The notes under the pieces are model-generated. The model searched no databases. It saw nothing but the letters and a program-made list of their open reading frames with translations, and was not told the origin of the DNA. A stretch of 64,000 nucleotides of DNA from Mobilicoccus caccae (GTDB lineage Bacteria > Actinomycetota > Actinomycetes > Actinomycetales > Dermatophilaceae), in NCBI RefSeq assembly GCF_030161635.1, contig NZ_BSUO01000001.1, forward strand, positions 620,001 through 684,000, read 5' to 3'. Of this stretch, positions 45,459-55,158 are shown piece after piece. The position numbers were made by a program, and so were the translations under genes. Position 1 is the stretch's first letter, and every line of letters begins with the position of its first letter.

Positions 45459-46622
45459 ATGAGTGGCAACTCCGACTTCGACCTGTTCAAGACCTCCGAC
45501 GACCACGAAGAACTGCGGGCGGCGATCCGCGCGATCTCGGAGAACCAGATCGCACCGCACGCCGCCAAGGTCGATCACGACAAGGTGTTTCCCCAGGAGG
45601 CCCTGGACGCCCTGGTCGCGTCCGACTTCCACGCGCCGCACGTGCCGGAGGAGTACGGGGGCATGGGGGCCGACGCCCTGGCCACCTGCATCGTCATCGA
45701 GGAGGTCGCGCGGGTCTGTGCCAGCTCGAGTCTCATCCCGGCCGTGAACAAGCTGGGCTCGATGCCGGTGATCCTCGGCGGGGACGAGGACATCAAGAAG
45801 AAGTACCTCGCCCCCATGGCCGCCGGTGACGCCATGTTCAGCTACGGGCTCTCCGAGCGTGAGGCCGGCTCCGACACCGCGTCGATGAAGACCCGCGCCA
45901 CGCGCACCGGCGACGACTGGGTGCTCAACGGACAGAAGAGCTGGATCACCAACGCCGGGGCCTCGGAGTACTACACGGTCCTCGCGGTCACCGACCCCGA
46001 CGGTCGTCGCGGCGCCAACGTCAGCGCGTTCGTCGTCGAGAAGGGCGATGAGGGGTTCACGTTCGGTGAGCCCGAGCGCAAGCTCGGCATCAAGGGTTCG
46101 CCCACGCGCGAACTGTTCTTCGACAACTGCCGCATCCCCGGCGACCGCATCATCGGCGCCGAGGGCTCGGGTCTCAAGCTCGCGCTGCGCACCCTGGACC
46201 ACACGCGCGTCACCATCGGCGCGCAGGCCGTCGGCATCGCCCAGGGCGCCCTCGACTACGCCGTGGGGTACGTCAAGGAGCGCAAGCAGTTCGGCAAGGC
46301 CATCGCCGAGAACCAGGCCATCCAGTTCATGCTCGCCGACATGGCGATGGAGCTCGAGGCCGCCCGCCAGCTCGTGTACGTGGCGGCGAGCAAGTCCGAG
46401 CGTCAGGACTCCGACCTGGGCTTCTTCGGTGCCGCGGCCAAGTGCTTCGCCGCCGACGCCGCGATGAAGATCACGACCGACGCCGTCCAGCTCCTCGGTG
46501 GCGCCGGGTACGTCGAGGACCACCCGGTCGAGCGCATGATGCGCGACGCCAAGATCACGCAGATCTACGAAGGCACCAACCAGATCCAGCGCCTCGTCAT
46601 GGGCCGCATGGTCCTGCGCTGA
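45459..46622 (+). CDS. acyl-CoA dehydrogenase
   Basis: A 387-aa FAD enzyme that introduces the alpha-beta double bond in acyl-CoA during fatty-acid or branched-chain amino-acid oxidation. FSYGLSEREAGSD near residue 128 and SWITNAG near 161 contact FAD. RKQFGKAI near 276 and QLLGGAGYVEDHPVERMMRD near 350 are the other family signatures. Near the C-terminus IYEGTNQIQR places the catalytic Glu. Length is normal and the active site complete. It is the only central-metabolism gene in a long stretch of envelope genes. A strong terminator follows at 46635-46665. Confidence 0.95.
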   Translation: MSGNSDFDLFKTSDDHEELRAAIRAISENQIAPHAAKVDHDKVFPQEALDALVASDFHAPHVPEEYGGMGADALATCIVIEEVARVCASSSLIPAVNKLGSMPVILGGDEDIKKKYLAPMAAGDAMFSYGLSEREAGSDTASMKTRATRTGDDWVLNGQKSWITNAGASEYYTVLAVTDPDGRRGANVSAFVVEKGDEGFTFGEPERKLGIKGSPTRELFFDNCRIPGDRIIGAEGSGLKLALRTLDHTRVTIGAQAVGIAQGALDYAVGYVKERKQFGKAIAENQAIQFMLADMAMELEAARQLVYVAASKSERQDSDLGFFGAAAKCFAADAAMKITTDAVQLLGGAGYVEDHPVERMMRDAKITQIYEGTNQIQRLVMGRMVLR

Positions 46623-46634
46623 CCTGCCCTCGCG

Positions 46635-46665
46635 CGACGACCGTGGACACCGTCCACGGTCGTCG
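46635..46665 (+). terminator. strong Rho-independent terminator
   Basis: A perfect 14-bp stem (46635-46648 with 46652-46665) and a 3-nt loop ACC, followed by TGTTTT. Confidence 0.88.
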
Positions 46666-46737
46666 TGTTTTCGGGCTCGCGACACGGGTCCGACCCTGCC
46701 CAGATTGCGCTCAGGTGAACAGGAATACTTGGCGACC

Positions 46738-48342
46738 ATGAGTTCCCCTGAAGACGATTCACGCCGTCGCCACCGCGACGACCCGGGCCTCGACACGATC
46801 GAGGTCCGGCGGGGATCGTCGTCGCTCTCGGATCCCGAGGCCCTCACGCCGCGGCTGCGCAGGCGGCGGGCGTTCACGCTCGTCCTGCTGACGCTGGTGG
46901 CGCCGGGGTCGGCGCAGATCGTGGCCGGCAACCGCCGGTTGGGGCGCAGCGCGTTGCGGGGGCGGTGCTCGTCCTGGGGTTGGCGGTCCTCGCCGCGCTC
47001 ACCTACCTCATCAGCCCGGGGATGCTGCTCGGCATCGTCACCGGGCCGTGGTTCCTCGGGGCGCTGGCCGCGTTCCTCGTCGTCGCGGGGCTGTTCTGGG
47101 CGTTCCTCTTCCTCGACGCGCTGCGGCTCGCCCGGTTGCGGCGGGTGCAGCCGAGTACCCGCCGCCTCGTGGCGTTCCTCACGGCGCTGCTCATGCTGCT
47201 CACGAGCGGGTCGCTGTTCACGGCGGCGTGGCTGGTGTGGGCGGGGCGCACGGCGGTCACCAACGTGTTCAACGCCTCCGAGCGGCAGGCGCCCTCCCAC
47301 GGCCGGTACAACGTGCTGCTCATCGGCTCCGACGCCGGCTCCAACCGCAGGGGCGTGCGGGCCGACACCCTCATGCTGGCCAGCGTCGACGCCGCCACCG
47401 GACGCAGCGCGCTGTTCGGGTTCGCCCGCGACACCGAGAACATCAACTTCCGGCCCGGCTCGACGATGGCCCGGCTCATGCCCGAGGGCTGGAACTGCGG
47501 CGACCAGTGCCTGCTCAACGGCCTGTACCAGTGGGGCACCGAGCATCGCGACCAGTTTCCGCCGGAGGTCAAGAACCCCGGGGCGGAGGCCACCAAGGAG
47601 GCCGTCGAGGCGCTGTCCGGGCTCGACATCCAGTACTACGCGATGGTCGACCTCGTCGGGTTCCGCCGGTTCGTCGACGCCGTCGGGGGAGTCGACGTGC
47701 AGGTCGGGCGCCGCACGCCGATGGGCGGTGGCACCTCGCCGATCTCGGGGTGGATCGAGCCCGGCCGCCAGACGCTGGATGGGTATCACGCGCTCTGGTA
47801 TGCCCGCTCGCGCGAGGGCGCGTCGAACTACGACCGCATGGCCCGCCAGAAGTGCGTCATGACCGCGATGCTCCACCAGCTCGACCCGCAGACGGTCATC
47901 CTCAAGGCGCAGGACATCGCCGAGATCTCCGGCGGCACCGTCGAGACCGACATCCCCTCAGGCGATCTCGGCCGGCTCGGGGCGCTCGCGATGAAGGCCC
48001 GCGACGGCGACATGACCACGGTCAACTTCACCCCGCCGCTGATCCAGCCGTGGAACTACGACCCGCAGCGCATCCACGAGATCGTGCAGAAGACGATCGC
48101 GGGCGACCCCGACCCGACGGGCCGTGGGGCGACGAGCGGGTCGAGGCGGGGATCCACAAGCGGGTCCACGAGCGGGTCGACGTCGGGAGCGACGTCGGGC
48201 TCGCAGCGCACCTCGACGCCGGGGGCGACTCCTCGCGGTCGACGTCCGGCTCCGCGCAGTCCGGGTCCGGGGGAGTGAGGACGCCGAGCAGTACCGGTTC
48301 AGCGTCAAGGACGACGACGGGCTCATCTGCGGCGTGCCGTGA
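46738..48342 (+). CDS. LytR-CpsA-Psr (LCP) family wall-polymer ligase, three frame breaks
   Basis: About 535 aa across frames. Residues 1-75 are cytoplasmic and Arg-rich. Three to four membrane helices (about 60-180) come before the LCP catalytic domain (YNVLLIGSDAG near 195, TLMLASVDAATG and FARDTENINF near 215, and WYARSREGASNYDRMARQ). LCP enzymes move a lipid-linked glycan (teichoic acid, arabinogalactan or capsule-like polymer) onto peptidoglycan. The C-terminal tail is Gly/Ser-rich and ends in RFSVKDDDGLICGVP. Single missing bases at the G runs 46958-46962, 48221-48225 and 48269-48273 join the pieces. It stands at the head of the surface-glycan locus, so it is the likely ligase for that polymer. 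Confidence 0.83.
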
Positions 48343-48452
48343 CCCACGGCCTGGCACGAGGTCGCGCAGGGGCGCGGCACAATGGGGCGGACGACCGGCA
48401 CCGGGAGCCGGAACGAGCAGGACGAACGGATGAGGGAACGGGGAGAGACGAC

Positions 48453-49541
48453 GTGAGCGGACAGCAGTCGGCCCGCCTGCCCGCGGTGAGCGTCGTGATG
48501 CCGGTGCTGCAGGAGGAGCGGCATCTGGGCGCGGCGGTCCGGCAGGTGCTCGCCCAGGAGTACCCGGGTGAGCTCGAGGTCGTGCTGGCCGTGGGGCCGA
48601 GCAAGGACCGCACGCAGGAGGTCGCCGACGCGCTCGCGGCCGAGGACCCGCGCGTACGCATCGTCGCCAATCCCAGCGGACGCACGCCCGACGCCCTCAA
48701 CGCCGGCATCGGCGCGGCGCGGCACCAGATCATCGCGCGCGTCGACGGACACGCCGAACTCTGCGACGGCTACCTCGCCACCGCGGTCACCGAGCTGTTG
48801 CGGGTGGGTGCGGCGAACGTCGGCGGCATCATGGACGCCCAGGGCCGCACCCCGCTCGAGCGGGCGGTCGCCGCGGCGATGAAGAGCCGGATCGGGGTGG
48901 GCAACGCGCGATTCCACGTCGGCGGCGAGGCCGGGGAGGCCGAGACCGTGTACCTCGGGGTGTTCCGCCGCGAGGCGCTGGAGGCCGCGGGTGGCTACGA
49001 CTCGCACTTCGCGCGCGCCCAGGACTGGGAGCTCAACCACCGCATCCGCTCCGCCGGTGGGCTCGTGTGGTTCGTGCCCGACCTCACCGTCACCTACCGC
49101 CCCCGCGGCACCTTCATGGCGCTGGCGCGTCAGTACTTCAACTACGGCCGGTGGCGTCGCGTCGTGGCCACCCGCCACGAGGGCACGATCAACCTGCGTT
49201 ACCTCGCGCCGCCCGCCATGGTCGTGGGCACCTCGGCGGCCACCCTGCTCGGCCTGGCCTCGCGACGCACCCGGGCGGCGCTGCTCGTGCCGCTCGCGTA
49301 CGGCGCGGCCGTCACCGTGGGCGGCGTGGCCATCAGCGCGGGGGAGTCCCTCACGACCCGCCTGCAGACGCCCGCGGTGCTCGCGACGATGCACTGGTGC
49401 TGGGGACTGGGTTTCATCACCAGCCCCAAGCGGCTGCGCACCGTGGCCCGCACGGTCGCCGAGCACGATGAGCACGCAGGGCACGACGCAGCGCGCGACG
49501 TCGCGGACGGCGCCGAGGGCACGACGGACCGTGACGCATGA
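48453..49541 (+). CDS. family 2 glycosyltransferase (ExoA-like)
   Basis: A 362-aa membrane GT-A enzyme. The GTG at 48453 has GGGGAGAG upstream. Motifs: SVVMPVLQEERHLG near 15, VVLAVGPSKDRTQE near 42, IARVDGHAEL near 92 (DxD-like) and YFNYGRWRR near 230 (the Q/RxxRW-type acceptor motif). Two to three C-terminal membrane helices follow. ExoA-like enzymes add single sugars to lipid-linked glycan intermediates in the cytoplasm. Its stop overlaps the next gene by 4 nt (ATGA), so they are coupled. Confidence 0.85.
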   Translation: MSGQQSARLPAVSVVMPVLQEERHLGAAVRQVLAQEYPGELEVVLAVGPSKDRTQEVADALAAEDPRVRIVANPSGRTPDALNAGIGAARHQIIARVDGHAELCDGYLATAVTELLRVGAANVGGIMDAQGRTPLERAVAAAMKSRIGVGNARFHVGGEAGEAETVYLGVFRREALEAAGGYDSHFARAQDWELNHRIRSAGGLVWFVPDLTVTYRPRGTFMALARQYFNYGRWRRVVATRHEGTINLRYLAPPAMVVGTSAATLLGLASRRTRAALLVPLAYGAAVTVGGVAISAGESLTTRLQTPAVLATMHWCWGLGFITSPKRLRTVARTVAEHDEHAGHDAARDVADGAEGTTDRDA

Positions 49542-50751
49542 GGGTGCTCATGCTCGTGGCGACCACGGTGGCCACCGACACCCGCGTGCTGCGGGAGGCG
49601 ACGACGCTGGTCGGCGCCGGTCACGAGGTCCACATCATCGGTCGCTCGGTGCCGGAGGACTTCGTCCCGCCGGCCGGGGTGAGCTGTTCGAGCGTGGGCA
49701 CCTCCTCGGTGTTCCGCGCCGAGGGAACTCCCTCGTTGTCGGGCGTGCGGCTGCCACCGCACATGCGGCTCGCACGCTGGATCCTGTTGCCGCAGCACCG
49801 TAATTCGGCGTTCGGTCGCTGGGCGGCCGGGGCGATCGCCGACGCCCGCGGGCGTGAGTTCGACGTCGTGCACGCCCACGACTACACGGCCCTGGAGGCC
49901 GGCGCGAGGTTGGCCGGCGAGCGCGGTGTGCCGTACGTCTACGACACCCACGAGCTGTGGACCGGACGCCCCCGGGAGTACCGTCCGACGCCGCTGCTGG
50001 ACCGGCGCGAACGGCGGCTGGAGTCCGAGCTCGGGGCGGGGGCGGCGGCCGTCATCACCGTGGGGGAGGGTGTGGCCGACGCGCTGCGCGAGCGGTACGG
50101 ATGGGACCACGTCGAGGTGGTGCGCAACACGTTCCCGCTGTCGGTGCAGCCGCGGCGAGGAGTCGCCGACGGGCCGCGTGACCCGGATCGGCACGGGCCT
50201 CGCGGCCTGGTCTATGCGGGGCGGCTCGCGGCGTTCCGCGAGTTGGAGACGGTCGCCGAGGCCAGTGGCCGCCTGGCGCAACTGGGCCTGCCCGTCACGC
50301 TGCGCGGCCCGGCCGACGCCACGTGGCTCGCGACCTTCGACCGCGGCACCGCCCGCATCGAACCCCCTGCACACCCGATGAGGTGACCCAGCACCTCTTC
50401 GCCGCGGGGCTCGTGCTCGTCACCCACTCCGACCGGTGGGAGAACCACCGACTCGCCTTGCCCAACAAGCTGTTCCACGCGGTGCAGGCGGGGGTGCCCG
50501 TCATCGCCACCGACGTCGGCGAACTCGCCCGCATCGTGCGTCGGTACGACATCGGCACTCTCTACGCACCCGGCGACGCCGACTCCCTCGTCGACGCCGC
50601 CCGCCGCGCCGTGGCCGGCTACCGCACCCTGCGGCAGGCCGTGCGCGAGGCGGCTCCGGAACTCAGTTGGGAGACCGACGGCCGCCGGCTCCTGGAGGTC
50701 TACACGCGACTGGGCACCGACCCCCGGATCTCGGGCCGGTCCCATGAGTAG
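49538..50751 (+). CDS. family 4 glycosyltransferase, frame break
   Basis: About 405 aa. N-terminal GT-B domain: DTRVLREATTLVGAGHEV near residue 14 and DVVHAHDYTALEAGA near 110. C-terminal GT-B domain: GLVYAGRLAAFRELE near 225 and, after the frame break, PNKLFHAVQAGVPVIATDVGE near 310 (the nucleotide-sugar pocket). One missing C at the CCCCC run 50363-50367 joins the parts through EPPCTPDEVTQHLFAAG. The ATG at 49538 overlaps the previous stop. It would add a sugar to the growing glycan. Confidence 0.82.
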
Positions 50752-50785
50752 CGTGTCCCCAGCACCGATCCATGTAAGGAGCACC

Positions 50786-50824
50786 ATGAACGCTGAATCC
50801 GACCTCAGGGACGGTCAGCGATGA
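50786..50824 (+). CDS. 12-codon leader ORF coupled to wzm, or displaced wzm start
   Basis: ATG at 50786 follows AAGGAG and encodes MNAESDLRDGQR, ending in a TGA that overlaps the wzm ATG as ATGA. This would couple wzm translation to a strong RBS upstream. The alternative is that one base is missing in this stretch and the true wzm N-terminus begins here. Confidence 0.4.
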   Translation: MNAESDLRDGQR

Positions 50825-51693
50825 GTGCTGTCACCACACCCCACGGCGACGACGCCCCGATCTACCACCGGTACGAGCCACACAAGGCCGGCATGCCGCC
50901 CCTGCGCACCTACCTGCGGGAGCTGTGGCGCCGCCGCGAGTTCGCCGTCGAGACGTCCAAGGCGAACATGCGCGCGGCCAACACCCGCACGTTCTTCGGG
51001 CAGGCCTGGCTCATCATCAACCCGCTGCTGCTGGCGCTCGTGTACTACATCCTCGTGGACGTGCTGCGCGGACGGGCAGGAGAGCCGTTCGACGCGTCGT
51101 TCTTCGCCCACCTGACCGCAGGTCTGTTCGTCTTCTACTTCTTCCAGGGGGCCGTCAACACCGGTGCGAGTTCGGTCACCGGTGCCGGCAAGGTCATTCT
51201 CAACACCGCGATGCCTCGGCTGCTCCTGCCGATCGCGGCGGTCCGCACGGGCTTCTATCGCTTCCTGCCGACGGTGCCGGTGTACTTCATCTTCCACATC
51301 CTGGCGGGTAACCCCTGGACGCTCGCGACCTTCGTCGTCGCGCCGATCTTCCTCCTGCTGCTGACGATCTTCGCCACGGGCCTGGCCGCCTTGTTCGCTG
51401 CATTGCAGGTCTATTTCCGCGACGCGGCCAGCTTCCTTCCCTACGTCATGCGGATCTGGCTCTACTCCTCACCGGTGCTGTGGACCATCGACCAGTTGCC
51501 CGCGGCGCTCGCCCCCTTCGCGGCGTTCAACCCGTTGTACGCGCTGGTCGGCGGCTACAACGAGGCGTTGCAGCAAGGCATCTTCCCGGCCCCCGAGATC
51601 TGGCTGCTCGCCCTGGCCTGGGCGTTCGGAGCCCTCGTGCTCGGCTGCGTCTACTTCCTCATGAGGGAGCGTGATTTCGCTGTCCGCCTCTGA
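50821..51693 (+). CDS. wzm: ABC-2 polysaccharide export permease (Wzm-type)
   Basis: A 290-aa membrane protein with about six helices and the ABC-2 exporter pattern: WRRREFAVETSKANMRAAN amphipathic N-terminus, FGQAWLIINPLLLALVYYI helix, FYFFQGAVNTGASSV, and AFNPLYALVGGYNEALQQG late in the protein. Wzm forms the channel that moves lipid-linked polysaccharide across the membrane. The ATG at 50821 is preceded by a short coupled ORF; its end overlaps the ATPase gene by 23 nt. Length and topology are normal. Confidence 0.85.
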   Translation: MSAVTTPHGDDAPIYHRYEPHKAGMPPLRTYLRELWRRREFAVETSKANMRAANTRTFFGQAWLIINPLLLALVYYILVDVLRGRAGEPFDASFFAHLTAGLFVFYFFQGAVNTGASSVTGAGKVILNTAMPRLLLPIAAVRTGFYRFLPTVPVYFIFHILAGNPWTLATFVVAPIFLLLLTIFATGLAALFAALQVYFRDAASFLPYVMRIWLYSSPVLWTIDQLPAALAPFAAFNPLYALVGGYNEALQQGIFPAPEIWLLALAWAFGALVLGCVYFLMRERDFAVRL

Positions 51694-52600
51694 CCGCTCC
51701 GCATCGTCCGACAAACCCGGGTTCTCCGTCGGTGGCGCGTTCGCCCTGGGCAACCGCAAGGACGACAAGACCCGTCGCAAGGCCGAGAAGGCCGCGCACG
51801 TCGAGCACAGCTACGTCGACAACTCCTACCGCACCGACCTCGCGGTCAGCGTCCAGCACCTGTCGATCACCTACCGCACCACCTTCGAGCGCGTACCGAC
51901 GTTCAAGAACGCCATCGTGCGGGCGGGGCGCGGAGAGCGCGCGCTCGTGGAGGTCAAGGCCCTCAAGGACGTTTCGATCGACGTCCCGAACGGCACCGCC
52001 CTCGGCATCATCGGGGCCAACGGGGCGGGCAAGTCGACGATCATGCGCACGATCGCGGGCATCCTGCCGCCCACCGACGGTCGCGTCGAGGTATGGGGGC
52101 GCGCCAGCACGCTGCTCGCGCTCGGTGTCGGGTTCAACGCGCAACTCTCCGGGCGGGAGAACGTCATCCTCGGCGGGCTCGCCTCGGGACTCTCCCGGCA
52201 GGAGGTCAACGAGCGCGCCGAAGAAGTGGCGGAATGGGCGGAGCTCGGCGATTACATCGACGCGCCGATGCGCACGTACTCCTCCGGAATGTTCAGCCGT
52301 CTCGCGTTCAGCGTCGCGGTGCACATGAAGCCCGACATCCTCATGATCGACGAGGCCTTGTCGGCCGGTGACGCGGCGTTCCGCGAGAAGGCCAACGCCA
52401 AGATGGAGGAACTGCGCAGCTCGGCGCGCGCGATGTTCCTCGTCAGCCACGGCCTGTCGAGCATCAAGGACATGTGCAACGACTGCATCTGGCTGCACAA
52501 GGGCCAGGTGATGATGCACGACTCTCCCGAGGCCTGCATCGACGCCTACACGCAATTCGTCAAGGTCGGCAAGACCCCGCGCACCATGGACGAGATGTGA
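51671..52600 (+). CDS. wzt: ABC transporter ATPase for polysaccharide export (Wzt-type)
   Basis: A 309-aa ATPase. A 75-residue N-terminal extension leads into the nucleotide-binding domain: Walker A IGANGAGKST near residue 118, RTYSSGMFSRLAFS (signature) near 200 and ILMIDEALSAGDAAF (Walker B) near 220. It lacks the C-terminal carbohydrate-binding domain seen in Wzt proteins that sense chain-end modification, so export is probably not tied to such a cap. GTG start overlaps wzm. It pairs with wzm as the glycan exporter and belongs to the teichoic acid TagH-like group of short ATPases. Confidence 0.9.
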   Translation: MISLSASDRSASSDKPGFSVGGAFALGNRKDDKTRRKAEKAAHVEHSYVDNSYRTDLAVSVQHLSITYRTTFERVPTFKNAIVRAGRGERALVEVKALKDVSIDVPNGTALGIIGANGAGKSTIMRTIAGILPPTDGRVEVWGRASTLLALGVGFNAQLSGRENVILGGLASGLSRQEVNERAEEVAEWAELGDYIDAPMRTYSSGMFSRLAFSVAVHMKPDILMIDEALSAGDAAFREKANAKMEELRSSARAMFLVSHGLSSIKDMCNDCIWLHKGQVMMHDSPEACIDAYTQFVKVGKTPRTMDEM

Positions 52601-53733
52601 GCCCGACCTCCTTCGACGTCACCTTTCTGACGTCCGGACACGACGTCGCCGACGCGCGTCTGCACCGTGAGGCCGCTGCACTGGTGGCGGCGGGGTTGCG
52701 GGTCGAGGTGCTGGGCCTGGGGCGGGTCGAGGACGGGCCGCCGGAGACCTCGGTGCGCACGTGGAGTCGGGTCGGCGGGGCGCGCCGGGCGGCGCTCGCG
52801 GCCCGGATGGCGGCTCGTGCGGGCGGACGGGTGCTCATCTCCCTCGATCCGGACTCCGCCCTCGCGGCGCACGCGGCCGTGGTCGCGAGCGGCCGTGAAC
52901 TCGTCGTCGACGTCCACGAGGACTTCGGCGCGCTGCTGTCGGATCGGCCCTGGACCGCCTCGTTCGGGGGCGCTGCCGGGCGGGTCGCGCGCGAGGTGGT
53001 GCGCGGGTTCCACCGCGTCGCCGGCCGGGCCGCGATGACGGTGGTCGCCGACGAGCACGTCCCGCCGCTGCGCGCGCGCCACCGGCTCGTGCTGCCCAAC
53101 GACCCCGACCTGGGCATGCTGCCCGACCCGGTCGATCCGGGCAGCTCGCCGCGGGCGTTGTACGTCGGTGACGTGCGCGCCAGCCGCGGTCTGTTCGCCA
53201 TGCTCGAGGCGGTGCGCGGTGCGCCGCAGTGGTCGCTCGACATCGTCGGTCCGGTCGCGCCCGCCGACGCCGACGCCCTCGCCGAGACCCTCGCCGCCGA
53301 CACCGACCTCGCCGGGCGCGTGACGTTCCACGGACGCCGGCCTCCGCGTAAGGCGTGGCGGCTCGCGAGCGGTGCCTGGGTCGGGATGCTGCTGCTCGCC
53401 GACACCCCGGCGTTCCGCGATGCCCTGCCGAGCAAGGCGGGGGAGTACCTGGCCTGTGGCCTCCCGATCGTCACGACCGACCTGCCGAGACAGGCTGCGC
53501 TGGTGGGAGACTCGCTCGGCGTGGTCGTGCCAACCGGCACCGACGAGGCCGTCGGCGCCGCCGTGGCCGAGCACCTGCGTGCGTGGGCGGAGGACCCGCA
53601 CCGGCTGCATGCGATGCGCGCGGAGGCGCTGGAGGCCTCGGTCCGGGGCCGGCGCGAACGCGGCGAACCCGACCCCTACGCGCTGTTCGCCGACGCGGTC
53701 CTCGAACTGCTCGCGAGTCCGGAGACGCCGTGA
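52597..53733 (+). CDS. family 4-like glycosyltransferase
   Basis: A 378-aa GT-B-like protein. The GTG at 52597 overlaps the wzt stop. SGHDVADARLHREAAALVAAG near residue 13 fits the N-terminal GT4 domain, VVDVHEDFGALLS near 102 the acceptor region, and ALYVGDVRASRGL near 188 with LPSKAGEYLACGLPIVTTDLP near 280 the donor-binding C-terminal domain. No membrane helices. Likely part of the coupled glycan-assembly operon 48453-58370. Confidence 0.82.
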   Translation: MSPTSFDVTFLTSGHDVADARLHREAAALVAAGLRVEVLGLGRVEDGPPETSVRTWSRVGGARRAALAARMAARAGGRVLISLDPDSALAAHAAVVASGRELVVDVHEDFGALLSDRPWTASFGGAAGRVAREVVRGFHRVAGRAAMTVVADEHVPPLRARHRLVLPNDPDLGMLPDPVDPGSSPRALYVGDVRASRGLFAMLEAVRGAPQWSLDIVGPVAPADADALAETLAADTDLAGRVTFHGRRPPRKAWRLASGAWVGMLLLADTPAFRDALPSKAGEYLACGLPIVTTDLPRQAALVGDSLGVVVPTGTDEAVGAAVAEHLRAWAEDPHRLHAMRAEALEASVRGRRERGEPDPYALFADAVLELLASPETP

Positions 53734-53761
53734 GTCCCGACCGCGGGCCCGGGCTGCCGGG

Positions 53762-55012
53762 ATGAATGCCGTGAGTGCCGGTGCGGGTCTGCGTGGGCGG
53801 GTCCTCGCGCGGATTCCGCGTGGCGCGAAGCAGCAGGTGAAGACCGGGCTGGTCGATCTGCGCCGTCAGGCACCCGCGTCGCTGGTGCGCACGGCCGAGA
53901 AGCGGGCGGGGCGGGTCGTCGCGACGCCGCAGCTCCTCGACCGGGCGGCGCAGGCTCGACCGACGCCGCCGCAGACTCCGACGCGACTGTGGGTGGGGCC
54001 CGCCAACTTCGCCGGTCAGGGAGACGCGTGGGCGCGCGCGGTCGAGCGGCACCTGGGCGATCCGGAGGTCGGGGCGACGTCGATGAGCGTGGCCGGCCCG
54101 ATCCGATTTCCGGTGGACTACGAGGTCGAGCCCGAGGTCTTTCGCGACCTCGCCTGGCAGCGGGAGCAGCTGACCGCCCTGCGCGGCTGGACGCACGTGC
54201 TCGTGGAGGCCGAACGCCCCGTCACCGGAACGCTCTTCGCCGATTGCGCCGCGGAGGCGCGGGCGCTCGAGCGGCTCGGTCTCCTCGTCGCGCACCTCTC
54301 GCACGGCTCCGACATCCGGGCGCCCGACGTGCACGCCGCGACCCATCCGCACTCGCCGTTCACCGACCCGAGCGACCCCCGCGTCGTCCGGCTACAGCGC
54401 CTCACCGACCGCAACGGCCCCTACCTGCGCGAATCGGGGCGGCCGTCGTTCGTGTCCACCCCCGACCTGCTCGATCACGCGCCCGACGCGATCTGGTGCC
54501 CGGTCGTCGTCGACGCAGACCTCTGGGCGACGGACACGACTCCGCTGTACCGGGATCGGCCGATCGTCGTGCACGCGCCGAGCAACGGCTGGCTCAAGGG
54601 CAGCGACCTCATCGACCCGCTCATGACCGAGCTGCACGAGGCGGGCGTCGTCGAGTACCGCACCCTGCGGGGGCTCGACCGCGCCGGGATGCTGCGGGAG
54701 TACCGCGAGGCCGACATCGTGCTCGACCAGTTCGTCCTCGACCTGTACGGCGTCGCCGCGGCCGAGGCGATGGCGGCCGGTCGGGTCGTCGTCGCCTCCG
54801 TGGGGGAGTCGGTGCGCGCGCGGGTGCGTGAGGCGTGCGGTGAGGAGGTGCCGATCGTCGAGGCGGGCCCCGACGACCTCGTCGAGGTCATCCACGGCAT
54901 CCTCGACGACCGCGACGCCGCCCGCACGACGGCCGCCGCGGGTCCGGGATTCGTGCGCCGGGTCCACGACGGCACCCGTTCGGCGCAGGCCCTGGCGACC
55001 TTCCTCGGCTGA
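53762..55012 (+). CDS. putative glycosyltransferase of a novel domain family
   Basis: A 416-aa soluble protein. After about 75 residues of basic linker it shows a repeated-domain architecture that I do not match to a standard GT family: AGQGDAWARAVERHLG, GWTHVLVEAERP, SHGSDIRAPDVH, SPFTDPSDPR, FVSTPDLLDH, DIVLDQFVLDLYGVAAAEAMAAGR and a C-terminal VHDGTRSAQAL. The DIVLDQF...EAM...GR stretch has the layout of the GT-B donor site. The same domain is the C-terminal half of the protein at 59985-62567. ATG at 53762 is chosen; a GTG at 53730 overlapping the upstream stop is in another frame. Confidence 0.75.
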   Translation: MNAVSAGAGLRGRVLARIPRGAKQQVKTGLVDLRRQAPASLVRTAEKRAGRVVATPQLLDRAAQARPTPPQTPTRLWVGPANFAGQGDAWARAVERHLGDPEVGATSMSVAGPIRFPVDYEVEPEVFRDLAWQREQLTALRGWTHVLVEAERPVTGTLFADCAAEARALERLGLLVAHLSHGSDIRAPDVHAATHPHSPFTDPSDPRVVRLQRLTDRNGPYLRESGRPSFVSTPDLLDHAPDAIWCPVVVDADLWATDTTPLYRDRPIVVHAPSNGWLKGSDLIDPLMTELHEAGVVEYRTLRGLDRAGMLREYREADIVLDQFVLDLYGVAAAEAMAAGRVVVASVGESVRARVREACGEEVPIVEAGPDDLVEVIHGILDDRDAARTTAAAGPGFVRRVHDGTRSAQALATFLG

Positions 55013-55158
55013 GGATCGCCCCCACTTCGCGCCGAGACCGCCGCCTATAACCGGCGGTTTCGGCGGGGAGGTCGGGACGTGCGCGTCCCAGCGAAGGGTT
55101 GACGGAGGGCGCGGTTAGGCTGGCGCAGAACCCACCTGCCTCGCCTGAGGAGAACCCG

